DNA of 64,000 nucleotides from Streptomyces sp. KMM 9044 (GCF_024701375.2 NZ_CP113910.1:2108001-2172000), one strand, 5' to 3'. Counted from the first letter of the stretch, positions 51,396-60,057 are shown. Notes: a model not told the origin generated them from the sequence alone. A program made the numbers and translations.

Positions 51396-51430
51396 CCTTA
51401 CTTACAGGTCAAACCTCCTGCCAGTAAGGG
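51396..51430. terminator. hairpin after scy with CCCTTACT/AGTAAGGG arms
   Basis: Perfect 8-bp outer arms enclose an inner AGGT-CAA-ACCT element. It follows the scy stop by 49 nt and precedes filP by 150 nt, so it is either a terminator or a structured site in the filP leader. Confidence 0.5.
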
Positions 51431-51582
51431 GGTTTGAGCATGAACTTGGCAAGCACTCCGGGGGGCAGCCACTCAAAAGGGGTGTCATTCTCCGTATCAA
51501 ACGTGCATCCGCTCGATGACACAGCGCTTCGGCCCCTAGGATTCCCCCTATCACCTCACCGGTCTCATTCGACAGGAACCCC

Positions 51583-52518
51583 ATGAGCGACACTTCCCCC
51601 TACGGCTTCGAGCTTGTGCGGCGTGGATACGACCGCGCTCAGGTGGACGAACGAATCTCCAAGCTCGTCTCCGACCGTGACAGCGCTCTCGCCCGCATCA
51701 CCGCTCTGGAAAAGCGCATCGAAGAGCTCCACCTGGAAACGCAGAACGCCCAGGCCCAGGTCACCGACGTCGAGCCGTCGTACGCGGGGCTCGGCGCGCG
51801 GGTGGAGAAGATCCTGCGCCTGGCCGAGGAGGAGGCGAAGGACCTCCGCGAGGAGGCCCGGCGCGCGTCCGAGCAGCACCGCGAGCTCGCCGAGTCCGCC
51901 GCCCAGCAGGTACGCAACGACGCGGAGTCGTACTCCGCCGAGCGCAAGGCCAAGGCCGAGGACGACGGCGTCCGGATCGTCGAGAAGGCGCAGAGCGAGG
52001 CCGCGCAGCTGCGGTCGGACGCCCAGAGGGACGCCCAGTCCAAGCGCGAGGAGGCGGACGCCCTCTTCGAGGAGACCCGCGCGAAGGCCGCGCAGGCCGC
52101 CGCCGACTTCGAGACGAACCTCGCCAAGCGCCGCGAGCAGTCCGAGCGCGACCTGGCATCGCGTCAGGCCAAGGCCGAGAAGCGTCTGGCCGAGATCGAG
52201 CACCGGGCGGAGCAGCTGCGCCTGGAGGCCGAGAAGCTGCGTACGGACGCCGAGCGCCGGGCCCGCCAGACGGTGGAGACCGCCCAGCGCCAGGCCGAGG
52301 ACATCGTGGCCGACGCCAACGCCAAGGCCGACCGGATCCGTTCGGAATCCGAGCGGGAGCTCGCGGCGCTGACCAACCGCCGCGACTCCATCAACGCCCA
52401 GCTGACCAACGTCCGCGAGATGCTGGCGACGCTCACGGGCGCCGCGGTGGCCGCGGCCGGTTCGCCGGCCGAGGAGGAGCCCGCCTCCCGCGGGGTCCCG
52501 GCCCAGCAGACCCGGTAA
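51583..52518 (+). CDS. filP: FilP, intermediate-filament-like coiled-coil protein
   Basis: FilP forms a cytoskeletal network near hyphal tips and contributes to cell stiffness. The product is 311 aa. A DivIVA-like start FELVRRGYDRAQVDERISKL is followed by coiled coil (DRDSALARITALEKRIEELH; EDDGVRIVEKAQSEAAQLRS) and a short Ala/Pro-rich tail. The length and the position next to scy match the S. coelicolor gene. It has its own long leader and a strong terminator. Confidence 0.95.
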   Translation: MSDTSPYGFELVRRGYDRAQVDERISKLVSDRDSALARITALEKRIEELHLETQNAQAQVTDVEPSYAGLGARVEKILRLAEEEAKDLREEARRASEQHRELAESAAQQVRNDAESYSAERKAKAEDDGVRIVEKAQSEAAQLRSDAQRDAQSKREEADALFEETRAKAAQAAADFETNLAKRREQSERDLASRQAKAEKRLAEIEHRAEQLRLEAEKLRTDAERRARQTVETAQRQAEDIVADANAKADRIRSESERELAALTNRRDSINAQLTNVREMLATLTGAAVAAAGSPAEEEPASRGVPAQQTR

Positions 52519-52564
52519 CCAGCGGTTCCGGTTACCGGCCGGAACACCGCGGCCGAACATCGGC

Positions 52565-52598
52565 GAAGCCCTCTGCCACTGAGGTGGCAGAGGGCTTC
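52565..52598 (+). terminator. strong hairpin after filP
   Basis: Perfect 15-bp arms (GAAGCCCTCTGCCAC and its complement) with a 4-nt loop TGAG, 47 nt after the filP stop. It is also just before the promoter of the ABC transporter operon. Confidence 0.85.
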
Positions 52599-52607
52599 GT
52601 CCCGTTC

Positions 52608-52613
52608 TAGCGT
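52608..52613 (+). promoter_or_regulatory. candidate -10 box (TAGCGT) of a leaderless ABC operon promoter
   Basis: TAGCGT ends 6 nt before ATG 52620 with no ribosome site between, fitting a leaderless start just after the filP terminator. Confidence 0.5.
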
Positions 52614-52619
52614 TGCCGC

Positions 52620-53588
52620 ATGATCGAGCTCGTGGGGCTGACCAAGCGGTACGGCGAGAAGGTGGCGGTCAACAACCTGACGTTCACCGTCAGACCGGGC
52701 ATCGTCACGGGTTTCCTCGGTCCCAACGGCGCGGGCAAGTCCACCACCCTGCGGATGATGCTGGGTCTGGACCGCCCCACCACCGGTGACGTCCGGATCG
52801 ACGGCAAGCACTATGACCGGCTCAGGGATCCGCTGAAGTACATCGGCGCCCTGCTCGACGCCAAGGCCGTACACGGCGGCCGCAGCGCCTTCAACCATCT
52901 GCTGTGCCTCGCCCAGAGCAACGGCATCCCCCGGCGGCGGGTGCACGAGGTACTGGACACGGTGGGGCTCTCGTCGGTGGCGGGGAAGAAGGCCAAGGGG
53001 TTCTCGCTCGGCATGGGCCAGCGGCTGGGCATCGCCGGCGCGCTGCTCGGCGATCCGCGCATCCTGATGTTCGACGAGCCGGTCAACGGGCTCGACCCCG
53101 AGGGCATCCACTGGATCCGCACCCTGATGAAGACCCTCGCCGCGCAGGGCCGTACGGTCTTCGTCTCCTCCCACCTGATGAGCGAGATGGCGCTGACCGC
53201 CGACCACCTCGTCGTCATCGGGCAGGGCCGGCTGCTCGCCGACACCTCCATGGCCGGTTTCATCGCGCACAACTCCCGCACGTACGTCCGGATCCGCTCC
53301 CCGCAGCGGGAGCGGCTGCTGGACGTGCTGCACGAGGCCGGTATCACGGCCGTGGAGAGCGGCGGGGCGCTGGAGGTGGACGGCGCCGGGGCGGAGCGGA
53401 TCGGGGAGCTGGCGGCCCGGCACCAGCTGGTGCTGCACGAGCTGAGCCCGCAGCGAGCCTCCCTGGAGGAGGCGTTCATGCGGTTGACCGCGGAGTCGGT
53501 GGAGTACCACGCGCAGTCCGACGCGCCCGCGTCCCCGCAGCAGCGGGGCGGCGGGCAGCGGTGGGGCGACGGCTGGAAGAGGGGCTGA
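52620..53588 (+). CDS. ABC transporter ATP-binding protein (first pair)
   Basis: The 322-aa ATPase has Walker A FLGPNGAGKST (residues 32-42), the signature FSLGMGQRLG, Walker B RILMFDEPVNGLDPEG and the H-loop VFVSSHLMSEM. A C-terminal region of about 100 residues typical of drug/antibiotic-type (DrrA/CcmA) ATPases follows, then a Gln/Gly-rich tail. It is coupled to a permease gene 2 bp away and probably drives export of an unknown substrate. A paralogous pair follows downstream. Confidence 0.94.
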   Translation: MIELVGLTKRYGEKVAVNNLTFTVRPGIVTGFLGPNGAGKSTTLRMMLGLDRPTTGDVRIDGKHYDRLRDPLKYIGALLDAKAVHGGRSAFNHLLCLAQSNGIPRRRVHEVLDTVGLSSVAGKKAKGFSLGMGQRLGIAGALLGDPRILMFDEPVNGLDPEGIHWIRTLMKTLAAQGRTVFVSSHLMSEMALTADHLVVIGQGRLLADTSMAGFIAHNSRTYVRIRSPQRERLLDVLHEAGITAVESGGALEVDGAGAERIGELAARHQLVLHELSPQRASLEEAFMRLTAESVEYHAQSDAPASPQQRGGGQRWGDGWKRG

Positions 53589-53590
53589 GC

Positions 53591-54361
53591 ATGGCGGCGG
53601 CGCAGGTCGTCCGGTCCGAGTGGACCAAGATCCGGTCGGTGGCGTCCACCGTGTGGACGCTCTCTCTGGCAGTGGTCGTCACCATCGCGCTCGGCATGCT
53701 GATCTCGGCCCTGTCGGCGAACGAGTTCGACACCATGAACGCCCGGGACCGGCTCTCCTTCGACCCGACACTCATCAGCTTCGCGGGGATGAGCCTCGGT
53801 CAGCTCGCGATGATCGTGTTCGGGGTGCTGGTGGTGTCGAACGAGTACAGCACCGGCATGATCCGCACCTCGCTGGCGGCCGTGCCGCAGCGGGGCAGCT
53901 TCCTGGCCGGCAAGCTCGGCGTGGCGACCGCGCTCGCACTCGTCGTGAGCATGGCCACCAGCTTCGCCGCCTTCTTCCTCGGACAGGCGATGCTCGGCGA
54001 GCACAAGGCGGCCCTGGGCGACGAAGGCGTGTTGCGGGCCGTGATCGGCGGCGGCCTGTACATGACGCTGATCGCAGTGTTCTCGATGGGCGTCGCCACG
54101 ATGCTGCGCTCCCCGATGCTGTCGCTGGGCATCCTGATGCCGTTCTTCTTCCTGATCTCCAGCATCCTGGGCAACGTTCCCGCGACGGAGAAGATCGGCC
54201 GGTTCCTGCCGGACCAGGCCGGGAGCAGGATCATGCAGGTGGTCACGCCGCTCGACGACGACACCCCGTACGGGCCCTGGGGCGGACTCGGCATCATGGT
54301 GCTGTGGGTGATCGCGGCGCTCGCCGGCGGCTATCTGCTGCTGAGGAAACGCGACGCGTAG
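53591..54361 (+). CDS. ABC-2 type permease (first pair)
   Basis: The 256-aa membrane protein begins MAAAQVVRSEWTKIRSVAST, the usual ABC-2 permease start. It has about six hydrophobic segments, for example LAVVVTIALGMLISAL, LAMIVFGVLVVSNEYSTGMI and LGIMVLWVIAALAGGYLLL. The motif NEYSTGMIRTSLAAVPQR is diagnostic of the GldF/ABC2 group. It starts 2 bp after the ATPase stop and therefore pairs with it. An 11-bp repeat array starts at its stop. Confidence 0.94.
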   Translation: MAAAQVVRSEWTKIRSVASTVWTLSLAVVVTIALGMLISALSANEFDTMNARDRLSFDPTLISFAGMSLGQLAMIVFGVLVVSNEYSTGMIRTSLAAVPQRGSFLAGKLGVATALALVVSMATSFAAFFLGQAMLGEHKAALGDEGVLRAVIGGGLYMTLIAVFSMGVATMLRSPMLSLGILMPFFFLISSILGNVPATEKIGRFLPDQAGSRIMQVVTPLDDDTPYGPWGGLGIMVLWVIAALAGGYLLLRKRDA

Positions 54362-54430
54362 AGGACGCGGGGAGGACGCGGAGAGGACGCGGAGAGGACG
54401 CGGGGAGGACGCGGGGAGGACGCGGAGAGG
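54361..54430 (+). repeat. six tandem copies of an 11-bp unit GAGGACGCGGR
   Basis: Units begin at 54361, 54372, 54383, 54394, 54405 and 54416, with a partial seventh; R is A or G at the eleventh base. It lies directly after the permease stop (TAG) between the two ABC operons, a variable-number repeat by appearance. Confidence 0.95.
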
Positions 54431-54540
54431 CGGGCCGGTTTTTACCTCGCCTTGGGCGGAACCGTCAGCCTCTCGATATCCTCCTAACCCTTACGGGGGT
54501 GTGCGCCCTCGTTGTCCTGAACCTCTCGATGGGGCGGAGC

Positions 54541-55830
54541 ATGATCGAGGCAGTCGGCCTGACCAAGCGGTACGGCGACAAAACCGCTGTGTACAACCTT
54601 TCCTTCCAGGTGCGGCCCGGCGCCGTCACCGGCTTCCTCGGGCCCAACGGATCGGGCAAGTCGACGACGATGCGGATGATCCTCGGTCTCGACAACCCCA
54701 CCGCGGGCCATGTCACGATCGGCGGCTATCCCTACCGAAGGCTGCCCAGCGCCGCCCGGCAGGTCGGCGCCCTGCTGGACGCCAAGGCGGTGCACGGCGG
54801 CCGGTCCGCCCGCAGCCACCTGCTGAGCCTGGCCCAGCTGTCCGGCATCCCGGCCCGCCGCGTCGACGAGGTACTGGGCGTGGTCGGGCTGCACGAGGTG
54901 GCGCGGCGGCGTTCCAAGGGCTTCTCCCTGGGCATGAACCAGCGGCTGGGCATCGCCGCCGCGCTGCTCGGCGACCCCCAGGTGCTGCTCTTCGACGAGC
55001 CGGTCAACGGCCTCGACCCCGAGGGCATCCTCTGGGTGCGCAACCTGATGAAGGCGCTCGCCGCGGAGGGCCGTACGGTCTTCGTCTCGTCCCACCTGAT
55101 GAGCGAGATGGCGCTGACCGCCGACCACCTCATCGTGATCGGTCGGGGGCAGTTGCTGTCCGACATGAGCGTGAAGGACTTCATCTCCGCGAACTCCGCC
55201 GACTTCGCCCGGGTGCGCACCCCGGACACCGAGCCGCAGCAGCGCGAGAAGCTGTCCGCCGCGCTCACCGAGGCGGGCGGTCACGTACTGCCCGAGCAGG
55301 ACGGCGCACTGCGGGTGACGGGACTGCCGCTGTCCCGCCTGAGCGACATCGCCCACGAGGCCGGCGTACGGCTGTGGGAGCTGTCCCCGCACCAGGCCTC
55401 GCTGGAGGAGGCGTACATGCGGATGACGCAGGGCGTGGTCGACTACCGTTCGACCACCGACCAGAAGGAGGGGTTCCAGGAGCCGCTCCCGCCGGGTACG
55501 CAGCCGCCGGTACCGGTGCCGGGTCAGGGCCAGCCCGGCTGGTACGCCCCGCCGCCGCCCCAGCAGGGCGGTCAGCAGTTCGCGGCGGCGCCGGGCGCAC
55601 CGCAGGCCCCCGCGAGCCCGTACGGCACTCCGGGCGGCCCTGCGGTGCTCCCGGTGGCACCGGTGGCCAACCCGTACGCCCAGCTCGTCCCGCAGCCCGG
55701 CCGGGGTGCCGCTCCGGCAACCGCCCCGCCCGCTCCCCCGTCGGCCGCACCGGCCGCGTCACATGCCGCCCCCGCTGCCCCGGCCGGCCCGGCCGGCTCC
55801 GACGTGACCAAGCCCGAGGACGCCCGATGA
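54541..55830 (+). CDS. ABC transporter ATP-binding protein (second pair) with Pro-rich tail
   Basis: The 429-aa product is a close paralogue of the ATPase at 52620: Walker A FLGPNGSGKST, signature FSLGMNQRLG, Walker B VLLFDEPVNGLDPEG and H-loop VFVSSHLMSEM. It differs by about 100 extra C-terminal residues rich in Pro/Gln/Ala/Gly (GWYAPPPPQQGG and the like), likely an unstructured linker. ATG 54541 was chosen; an in-frame ATG 54529 lies just upstream. Its stop overlaps the permease ATG. Confidence 0.93.
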   Translation: MIEAVGLTKRYGDKTAVYNLSFQVRPGAVTGFLGPNGSGKSTTMRMILGLDNPTAGHVTIGGYPYRRLPSAARQVGALLDAKAVHGGRSARSHLLSLAQLSGIPARRVDEVLGVVGLHEVARRRSKGFSLGMNQRLGIAAALLGDPQVLLFDEPVNGLDPEGILWVRNLMKALAAEGRTVFVSSHLMSEMALTADHLIVIGRGQLLSDMSVKDFISANSADFARVRTPDTEPQQREKLSAALTEAGGHVLPEQDGALRVTGLPLSRLSDIAHEAGVRLWELSPHQASLEEAYMRMTQGVVDYRSTTDQKEGFQEPLPPGTQPPVPVPGQGQPGWYAPPPPQQGGQQFAAAPGAPQAPASPYGTPGGPAVLPVAPVANPYAQLVPQPGRGAAPATAPPAPPSAAPAASHAAPAAPAGPAGSDVTKPEDAR

Positions 55831-56675
55831 GCACGCCCCAGCCCCCGACGCAGCAGGCCGCGGCCGGATCCCCGTACCCCGGCTACACCTCGCCGATCCC
55901 GGTGGCGCGCACCCACTTCGGGCATGCGCTCGCCTCCGAGTGGACGAAGATCAAGTCGGTGCGCTCCACGATGTGGACGCTGGGCGTGTTCGCGCTCCTC
56001 GTCGTCGGCATCGGCCTGCTGACCGGTGTGGTGGCGAGCACCGAGCCGGACCTCGATGGTGAGAACGCGCTCTTCATGGGCTTCTTCGGCCTGCTCCTGG
56101 GCATCGTGTGCATCATCACGCTGGGCGTGCTGACCACCGCCTCGGAGTACGGCACCGGCATGATCCGCACCACCATGGTGGCCTGCCCCTCGCGCGGCCG
56201 GGTGCTCGCGGCGAAGGCCCTGGTGTTCTTCCTGATCGCCTTCCTGGTCACGCTGGTGTCCGTGACGATCGTCGCCCTCCTGCACGTGTCCATGCTGGAG
56301 GGCAACAACGCGGACGAACCCACCGGAGACGAGTGGCTGAAGGGCACCGTCGGCATCTCGCTCTACATCGCGCTGCTCGGCACGCTCTCGCTGGCGGTCG
56401 GCTCGATCGTCCGGCACTCGGCGGGCGCCATCACCCTCATGATCGGCGCCGTGCTCGCCCCGCTGGTGATCGCGATGTTCATGTTCGCCTCGTCACTGCA
56501 GGACGTGCGCACCGCGCTGTTCGAGTACTCCATCCCGAACCAGCTGAGCATCTTCTACGCCAACTCCCTCAGCACGTCCGGCCCGTCCGGCTGGGACCCG
56601 CTGTGGATCATGCTCGGGCTCACGGCCGTGGCGTTCGGCGCCGCCTTCACCCTCCTCGGAAGGCGGGACGTCTAG
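55827..56675 (+). CDS. ABC-2 type permease (second pair)
   Basis: The 282-aa product starts at ATG 55827 inside the previous stop. A Pro-rich cytoplasmic lead precedes FGHALASEWTKIKSVRSTMW, then about six membrane segments including LGVFALLVVGIGLLTGVV, LVFFLIAFLVTLVSVTIVAL and ITLMIGAVLAPLVIAMFMF. The EYGTGMIRTTMVACPSR motif matches the first permease. The stop codon itself lies at the left end of the hairpin element. Confidence 0.94.
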   Translation: MSTPQPPTQQAAAGSPYPGYTSPIPVARTHFGHALASEWTKIKSVRSTMWTLGVFALLVVGIGLLTGVVASTEPDLDGENALFMGFFGLLLGIVCIITLGVLTTASEYGTGMIRTTMVACPSRGRVLAAKALVFFLIAFLVTLVSVTIVALLHVSMLEGNNADEPTGDEWLKGTVGISLYIALLGTLSLAVGSIVRHSAGAITLMIGAVLAPLVIAMFMFASSLQDVRTALFEYSIPNQLSIFYANSLSTSGPSGWDPLWIMLGLTAVAFGAAFTLLGRRDV

Positions 56676-56847
56676 GTCCTGTCTGGAGTTTCCCGTCATC
56701 GTCCCCAGGGCGGCCGTGCGGTGTCTGGTGCGGTGCATCGGGGTGCGGCCGGACCGCCCTCGTACCGGACGTACCTGGATGATGCGGCCGTGCGGCGCGA
56801 TGCCGTGCCAGACGCCGCACGGCCGACGGGAAACTCCAGACAGGGCC
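56675..56847. mobile_element. 173-bp MITE-like element with long nested inverted repeats
   Basis: The ends (56675-56697 and 56825-56847) are 23-bp inverted repeats with one mismatch; the left one begins GGTCCTGTCTGGAGT. A second pair nests inside (56712-56728 and 56808-56824, 17 bp, one G-T pair). Almost the whole element can fold into one hairpin. There is no room for a transposase. I see no clear target duplication. It touches the permease stop, so it may also serve as its terminator. Confidence 0.65.
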
Positions 56848-56863
56848 CAGGGTCCCGGAGACC

Positions 56864-57196
56864 TCAGAACCTGGGCGCGTTACGGGACCGCTGCACCCGC
56901 GTGGTGCGGCGGTCCCTGGCGTTCCAGCAGGACTTGTGCCAGTGCCGGCGCTCGTCGACCCCCGAGTGGTCCGGCCAGGCCACCACGTGCGGCACCCCGT
57001 CCGGGATCAACTGGTCGCAGCCGGGACAGCGGTACGCCTTGCCCTGGGCGCTGGCTCCCGCCACATGCCGTACGTTCCACTCCTCGCCCCGCCAGTTCTG
57101 GGCGGACTGCCAGCCCCCGTAGCGCCCGGACCGGTCGTCCTCGGCGCTCCTGCCGGACGAACCGGCTCCCTTGGCTCGGTTGCGACGCGGGGACAC
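56864..57196 (-). CDS. small conserved actinobacterial protein with CxxC zinc-finger-like motif
   Basis: The 110-aa product starts at GTG 57196 with a GAGG ribosome site. It begins SPRRNRAKGAGSSGRSAEDD, then GWQSAQNWRGEEWNVRHV and YRCPGCDQLIPDGVPHVV, and later DERRHWHKSCWNARDRR. The Cys-x2-Cys, His and His-x4-Cys pattern could bind zinc as in HNH-like folds. It is basic and could contact nucleic acid. Function is unknown, although it is conserved in this position in Streptomyces as I recall. Confidence 0.75.
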   Translation of the reverse strand: MSPRRNRAKGAGSSGRSAEDDRSGRYGGWQSAQNWRGEEWNVRHVAGASAQGKAYRCPGCDQLIPDGVPHVVAWPDHSGVDERRHWHKSCWNARDRRTTRVQRSRNAPRF

Positions 57197-57441
57197 AGGA
57201 CACCTCACGGGGGCTATACAGGATGCAGGGACCGCATCCAGCCTACGCGGGGCGGAGCCGGGTACACGTGCGGAACCAATCATCACAAGCCTCGCTTCAC
57301 GGCGACGCAACACCGGTTCCCTGACCGCTCATTCTGTAGACAATCCGTAAATTCTCCCCTCCCGGCCGTGCCCTCGGCACGTGTCAGACGGTTATGCCCT
57401 GCGGGGGAGCTCCGGGTCGGAGCCAAGGAAGCAGGAAAGCG

Positions 57442-58479
57442 ATGCGTGTGGGAAGTTTCGTGCTGGGCGCCCAGTTCCCCGGGCAGGGCGAAGGGGAGGC
57501 GCTGCACCGAGCGGTCCGTTCCGCCGAACTGGCGGAGGAGGCGGGGCTGGACACGGTCTGGCTGGGCGAGCACCACTTCGTGCCGTACGGCATCTGCCCG
57601 TCGGCGATCACCCTGGCGGCGTTACTGCTCGGCCGCACCCGCCGCATCCGTGTCGGTACGGCGGTGAGCGTGCTGCCCACCGTCCATCCGGTGGCGCTCG
57701 GCGAGCAGGCCGCGCTGCTGCACGTCACCAGCGGCGGCCGGTTCTCGCTGGGTGTCGGACGCGGCGGGCCGTGGGTCGACCTGGAGGTGTTCGGCGCCGG
57801 CCTGAAGGCGTACGAACAGGGGTTCCCCGAATCCCTCGATCTGCTGATGCGCTGGCTGCGCGAACCGTCCGTCGCGGCCGACGGGGAGCGCTACCGCTTC
57901 CGTGAAGTGCCCGTCGTGCCACGCCCGTCGGAGGCCCTCACCGGGGCCGCGGGCCCCGAGGTCGTGGTCGCCTGCACCTCCCCGGCGAGCGTGCGGCTCG
58001 CCGCCGAGCGCGGGCTGCCGATGCTGCTCGGCATGCATGTCGGGGACGAGGAGAAGGCCGAGATGGTCGCCCTGTGGGCACGGCACGCGCGCGCGTGCGG
58101 GCGGTCCGTGCCGGAGATCCGCCGGGCGTCCCATGTGTCGGCCGGTGTCTGCCAGATCGCCGACCGGCGCACCGACGCGGCGGAGGCGCTGCTGAAGGCG
58201 ATGCCGGGCTGGCTGCGGCAGGGGCTCGGCGCCCACGTCACGGTGAACGGCCGCCGACGGCGGATGCGTGACCCGCTGGCCTACACCGAACTGCTCTGCG
58301 GGCTGCACCCGGTGGGCACCCCGCGGCTGTGCGCGGACCGGCTCGCCGCGACCGCGGAGCGGACCGGCATCTCCCGGTTCGCGCTGCTCGTCGAGGGTTC
58401 CGGTGACCTCGCGGCGACCGAGGAGACCGTGCGGCGGCTCGGCTGCGAGGTGATCCCCCGACTCGCCGACAGGCCCTGA
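57442..58479 (+). CDS. luciferase-like (LLM class) flavin-dependent oxidoreductase with a TTA codon
   Basis: The 345-aa TIM-barrel protein starts at ATG 57442, after CAGGAAAG. It reads MRVGSFVLGAQFPGQGEGEA, LDTVWLGEHHFVPYGICPSA, RIRVGTAVSVLPTVHPVALG and RFSLGVGRGGPWVDLEVFG, the LLM/F420- or FMN-dependent monooxygenase pattern. Codon 61 (57622-57624) is TTA, so translation should need the bldA tRNA and be confined to late growth. The substrate is unknown, and no biosynthetic cluster is evident around it. Confidence 0.9.
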   Translation: MRVGSFVLGAQFPGQGEGEALHRAVRSAELAEEAGLDTVWLGEHHFVPYGICPSAITLAALLLGRTRRIRVGTAVSVLPTVHPVALGEQAALLHVTSGGRFSLGVGRGGPWVDLEVFGAGLKAYEQGFPESLDLLMRWLREPSVAADGERYRFREVPVVPRPSEALTGAAGPEVVVACTSPASVRLAAERGLPMLLGMHVGDEEKAEMVALWARHARACGRSVPEIRRASHVSAGVCQIADRRTDAAEALLKAMPGWLRQGLGAHVTVNGRRRRMRDPLAYTELLCGLHPVGTPRLCADRLAATAERTGISRFALLVEGSGDLAATEETVRRLGCEVIPRLADRP

Positions 58480-58501
58480 ACGAGCCGGGGGTTCGAGGGT
58501 G

Positions 58502-58562
58502 GCTTGCCGCCCCGGTGCAAAAAACCGCACCTCCGCGTACGGAGCGGCAAGCGACCGACGTG
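58502..58562. terminator. inverted repeat between convergent genes
   Basis: Perfect 9-bp arms GCTTGCCGC / GCGGCAAGC span 43 nt containing an A6 tract. It lies between the LLM stop and the convergent gene at 58568, a possible bidirectional terminator. Confidence 0.4.
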
Positions 58563-58567
58563 GTGCG

Positions 58568-58960
58568 TCAGCAGTCACGCAGTTCCGGTGACTGGTTCAG
58601 CAGTTGTCCGCGGACCGAGGTGAACCTGGCCAGCCTCTCGTCGACCGAGGAGTCCAGCGGGAACACGGCCACCCGGTGGCAGTTCTGGAAGGCCAGCCGG
58701 ACACCGAAGTGCCGCTGCAGCGCGCCGCGTATCGCGTCACTCGCGAGCGCACGCAACAGCTGACCGCGCGCCTGCTCGTCCGGCGGGGGCGTCTGGTTGT
58801 CGGCGAACTCTCCGCCGTCGACCTTCAGCTGGGCCACCAGGGAGCTGATCATCTCCCATGCGTAGGGCAGGGAGGTCCGGACGCAGTCGACGAAGTCAGC
58901 TTCGTCGACCTCGCCTCGCTCGGCCTGTTCGAGTAGGGCCGGTGAGACGTCGAGCGACAT
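58568..58960 (-). CDS. conserved hypothetical protein, SCO5389-like
   Basis: The 130-aa product starts at ATG 58960 after AGGAGAACCC. It is acidic and helical (PALLEQAERGEVDEADFVDC; TSLPYAWEMISSLVAQLKVD) with a C-terminal HRVAVFPLDSSVDERLARFT. I do not recognise a named domain. By memory its position next to nucS is kept in Streptomyces (SCO5389). No signal peptide or membrane segment is seen. Confidence 0.7.
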   Translation of the reverse strand: MSLDVSPALLEQAERGEVDEADFVDCVRTSLPYAWEMISSLVAQLKVDGGEFADNQTPPPDEQARGQLLRALASDAIRGALQRHFGVRLAFQNCHRVAVFPLDSSVDERLARFTSVRGQLLNQSPELRDC

Positions 58961-59328
58961 GGGTTCTCCTCTCGCACCCCCGCAGGGCGGGGGATGCCTG
59001 ACAGATACGGGAGCTCGCAAATTTCGACACGCTGCGTACACACTTCGCGACCTCCCGTTCAATACCGTAAGCAACGGACCGTGACCGCACCAGGAGAATC
59101 CCCGGATGCGGGACTTCCCGTGGGCCGGTAATCAGCCATCGGCGAACACGCGTTTTCCAGGAGATACAGGACGGGCCGTGTGGGTCCGGAGGGGCTCGTG
59201 GGAGTCGGTGGCACGTGCGGTGCGAGGGCTGCGCGGGACCCGCCGCGGTGCTGTGCGCGGGTGCGCCGACGGGGTGCCCGTGAGGGCGGATCGCATCGAC
59301 CCCGGCCCGTCGAGTAGCGTTGCCGACC
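58961..59328. promoter_or_regulatory. divergent region between the SCO5389-like gene and nucS
   Basis: No gene is evident in about 370 bp. On the plus strand TAGCGT (59315-59320) lies 8 nt before the nucS ATG and no ribosome site is present, so nucS looks leaderless. The minus-strand promoter lies in the left half. Confidence 0.5.
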
Positions 59329-60000
59329 ATGCGTCTCGTCATTGCCCGCTGCTCCGTGGACTACGCCGGGCGGCTCACCGCGCACCTGCCCCCGGCACCC
59401 CGTCTGATCCTGGTCAAGGCGGACGGCAGCGTGTCCATCCATGCCGACGACCGGGCCTACAAGCCCTTGAACTGGATGTCGCCGCCCTGTGCCCTCACAG
59501 AGGGCACCGGCGACGAGGAGGGGGTCTGGACCGTCGTCAACAAGGCGGGCGAGAAACTCATCATCACGATGGAGGAGATCCTGCACGACTCCTCGCACGA
59601 ACTGGGCGTCGATCCCGGTCTGATCAAGGACGGCGTGGAAGCTCACCTCCAGGAGTTGCTGGCGGACCGCATCGAGACCCTCGGCGAGGGCTACACCCTC
59701 ATCCGCCGCGAGTACATGACCGCCATCGGCCCGGTCGACATCCTCTGCCGCGACGCCGAGGGACAGACGGTCGCGGTGGAGATCAAGCGACGCGGTGAGA
59801 TCGACGGCGTGGAGCAACTCACCCGCTACCTCCAGCTGTTGAACCGCGATCCGCATCTCGCCCCGGTGCGCGGTGTGTTCGCCGCCCAGGAGATCAAGCC
59901 GCAGGCCCGGGTGCTCGCCACCGACCGGGGCATCGGCTGCCAGGTCCTCGACTACAACGCGATGCGGGGCATCGAGGACGACAAGCTGCGCCTGTTCTGA
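59329..60000 (+). CDS. nucS: mismatch endonuclease NucS/EndoMS
   Basis: NucS carries out the MutSL-independent mismatch repair of actinobacteria, cutting both strands at mismatches. It is 223 aa, the length of the S. coelicolor protein. The N-terminal DNA-binding domain begins [20 protein letters not shown]. The C-terminal nuclease core shows [23 protein letters not shown], with D137, E151 and K153 as the D-(E/D)xK metal site. The C-terminus DDKLRLF ends in the beta-clamp-binding LRLF. It is intact, which matters when reading the many frameshifts in this sequence. Confidence 0.97.
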   Translation: MRLVIARCSVDYAGRLTAHLPPAPRLILVKADGSVSIHADDRAYKPLNWMSPPCALTEGTGDEEGVWTVVNKAGEKLIITMEEILHDSSHELGVDPGLIKDGVEAHLQELLADRIETLGEGYTLIRREYMTAIGPVDILCRDAEGQTVAVEIKRRGEIDGVEQLTRYLQLLNRDPHLAPVRGVFAAQEIKPQARVLATDRGIGCQVLDYNAMRGIEDDKLRLF

Positions 60001-60057
60001 CCGTCGCCGCGGTGCCCGGCGCCGCGGCACGCGCCGTCACGCCACCACGGCATATGC

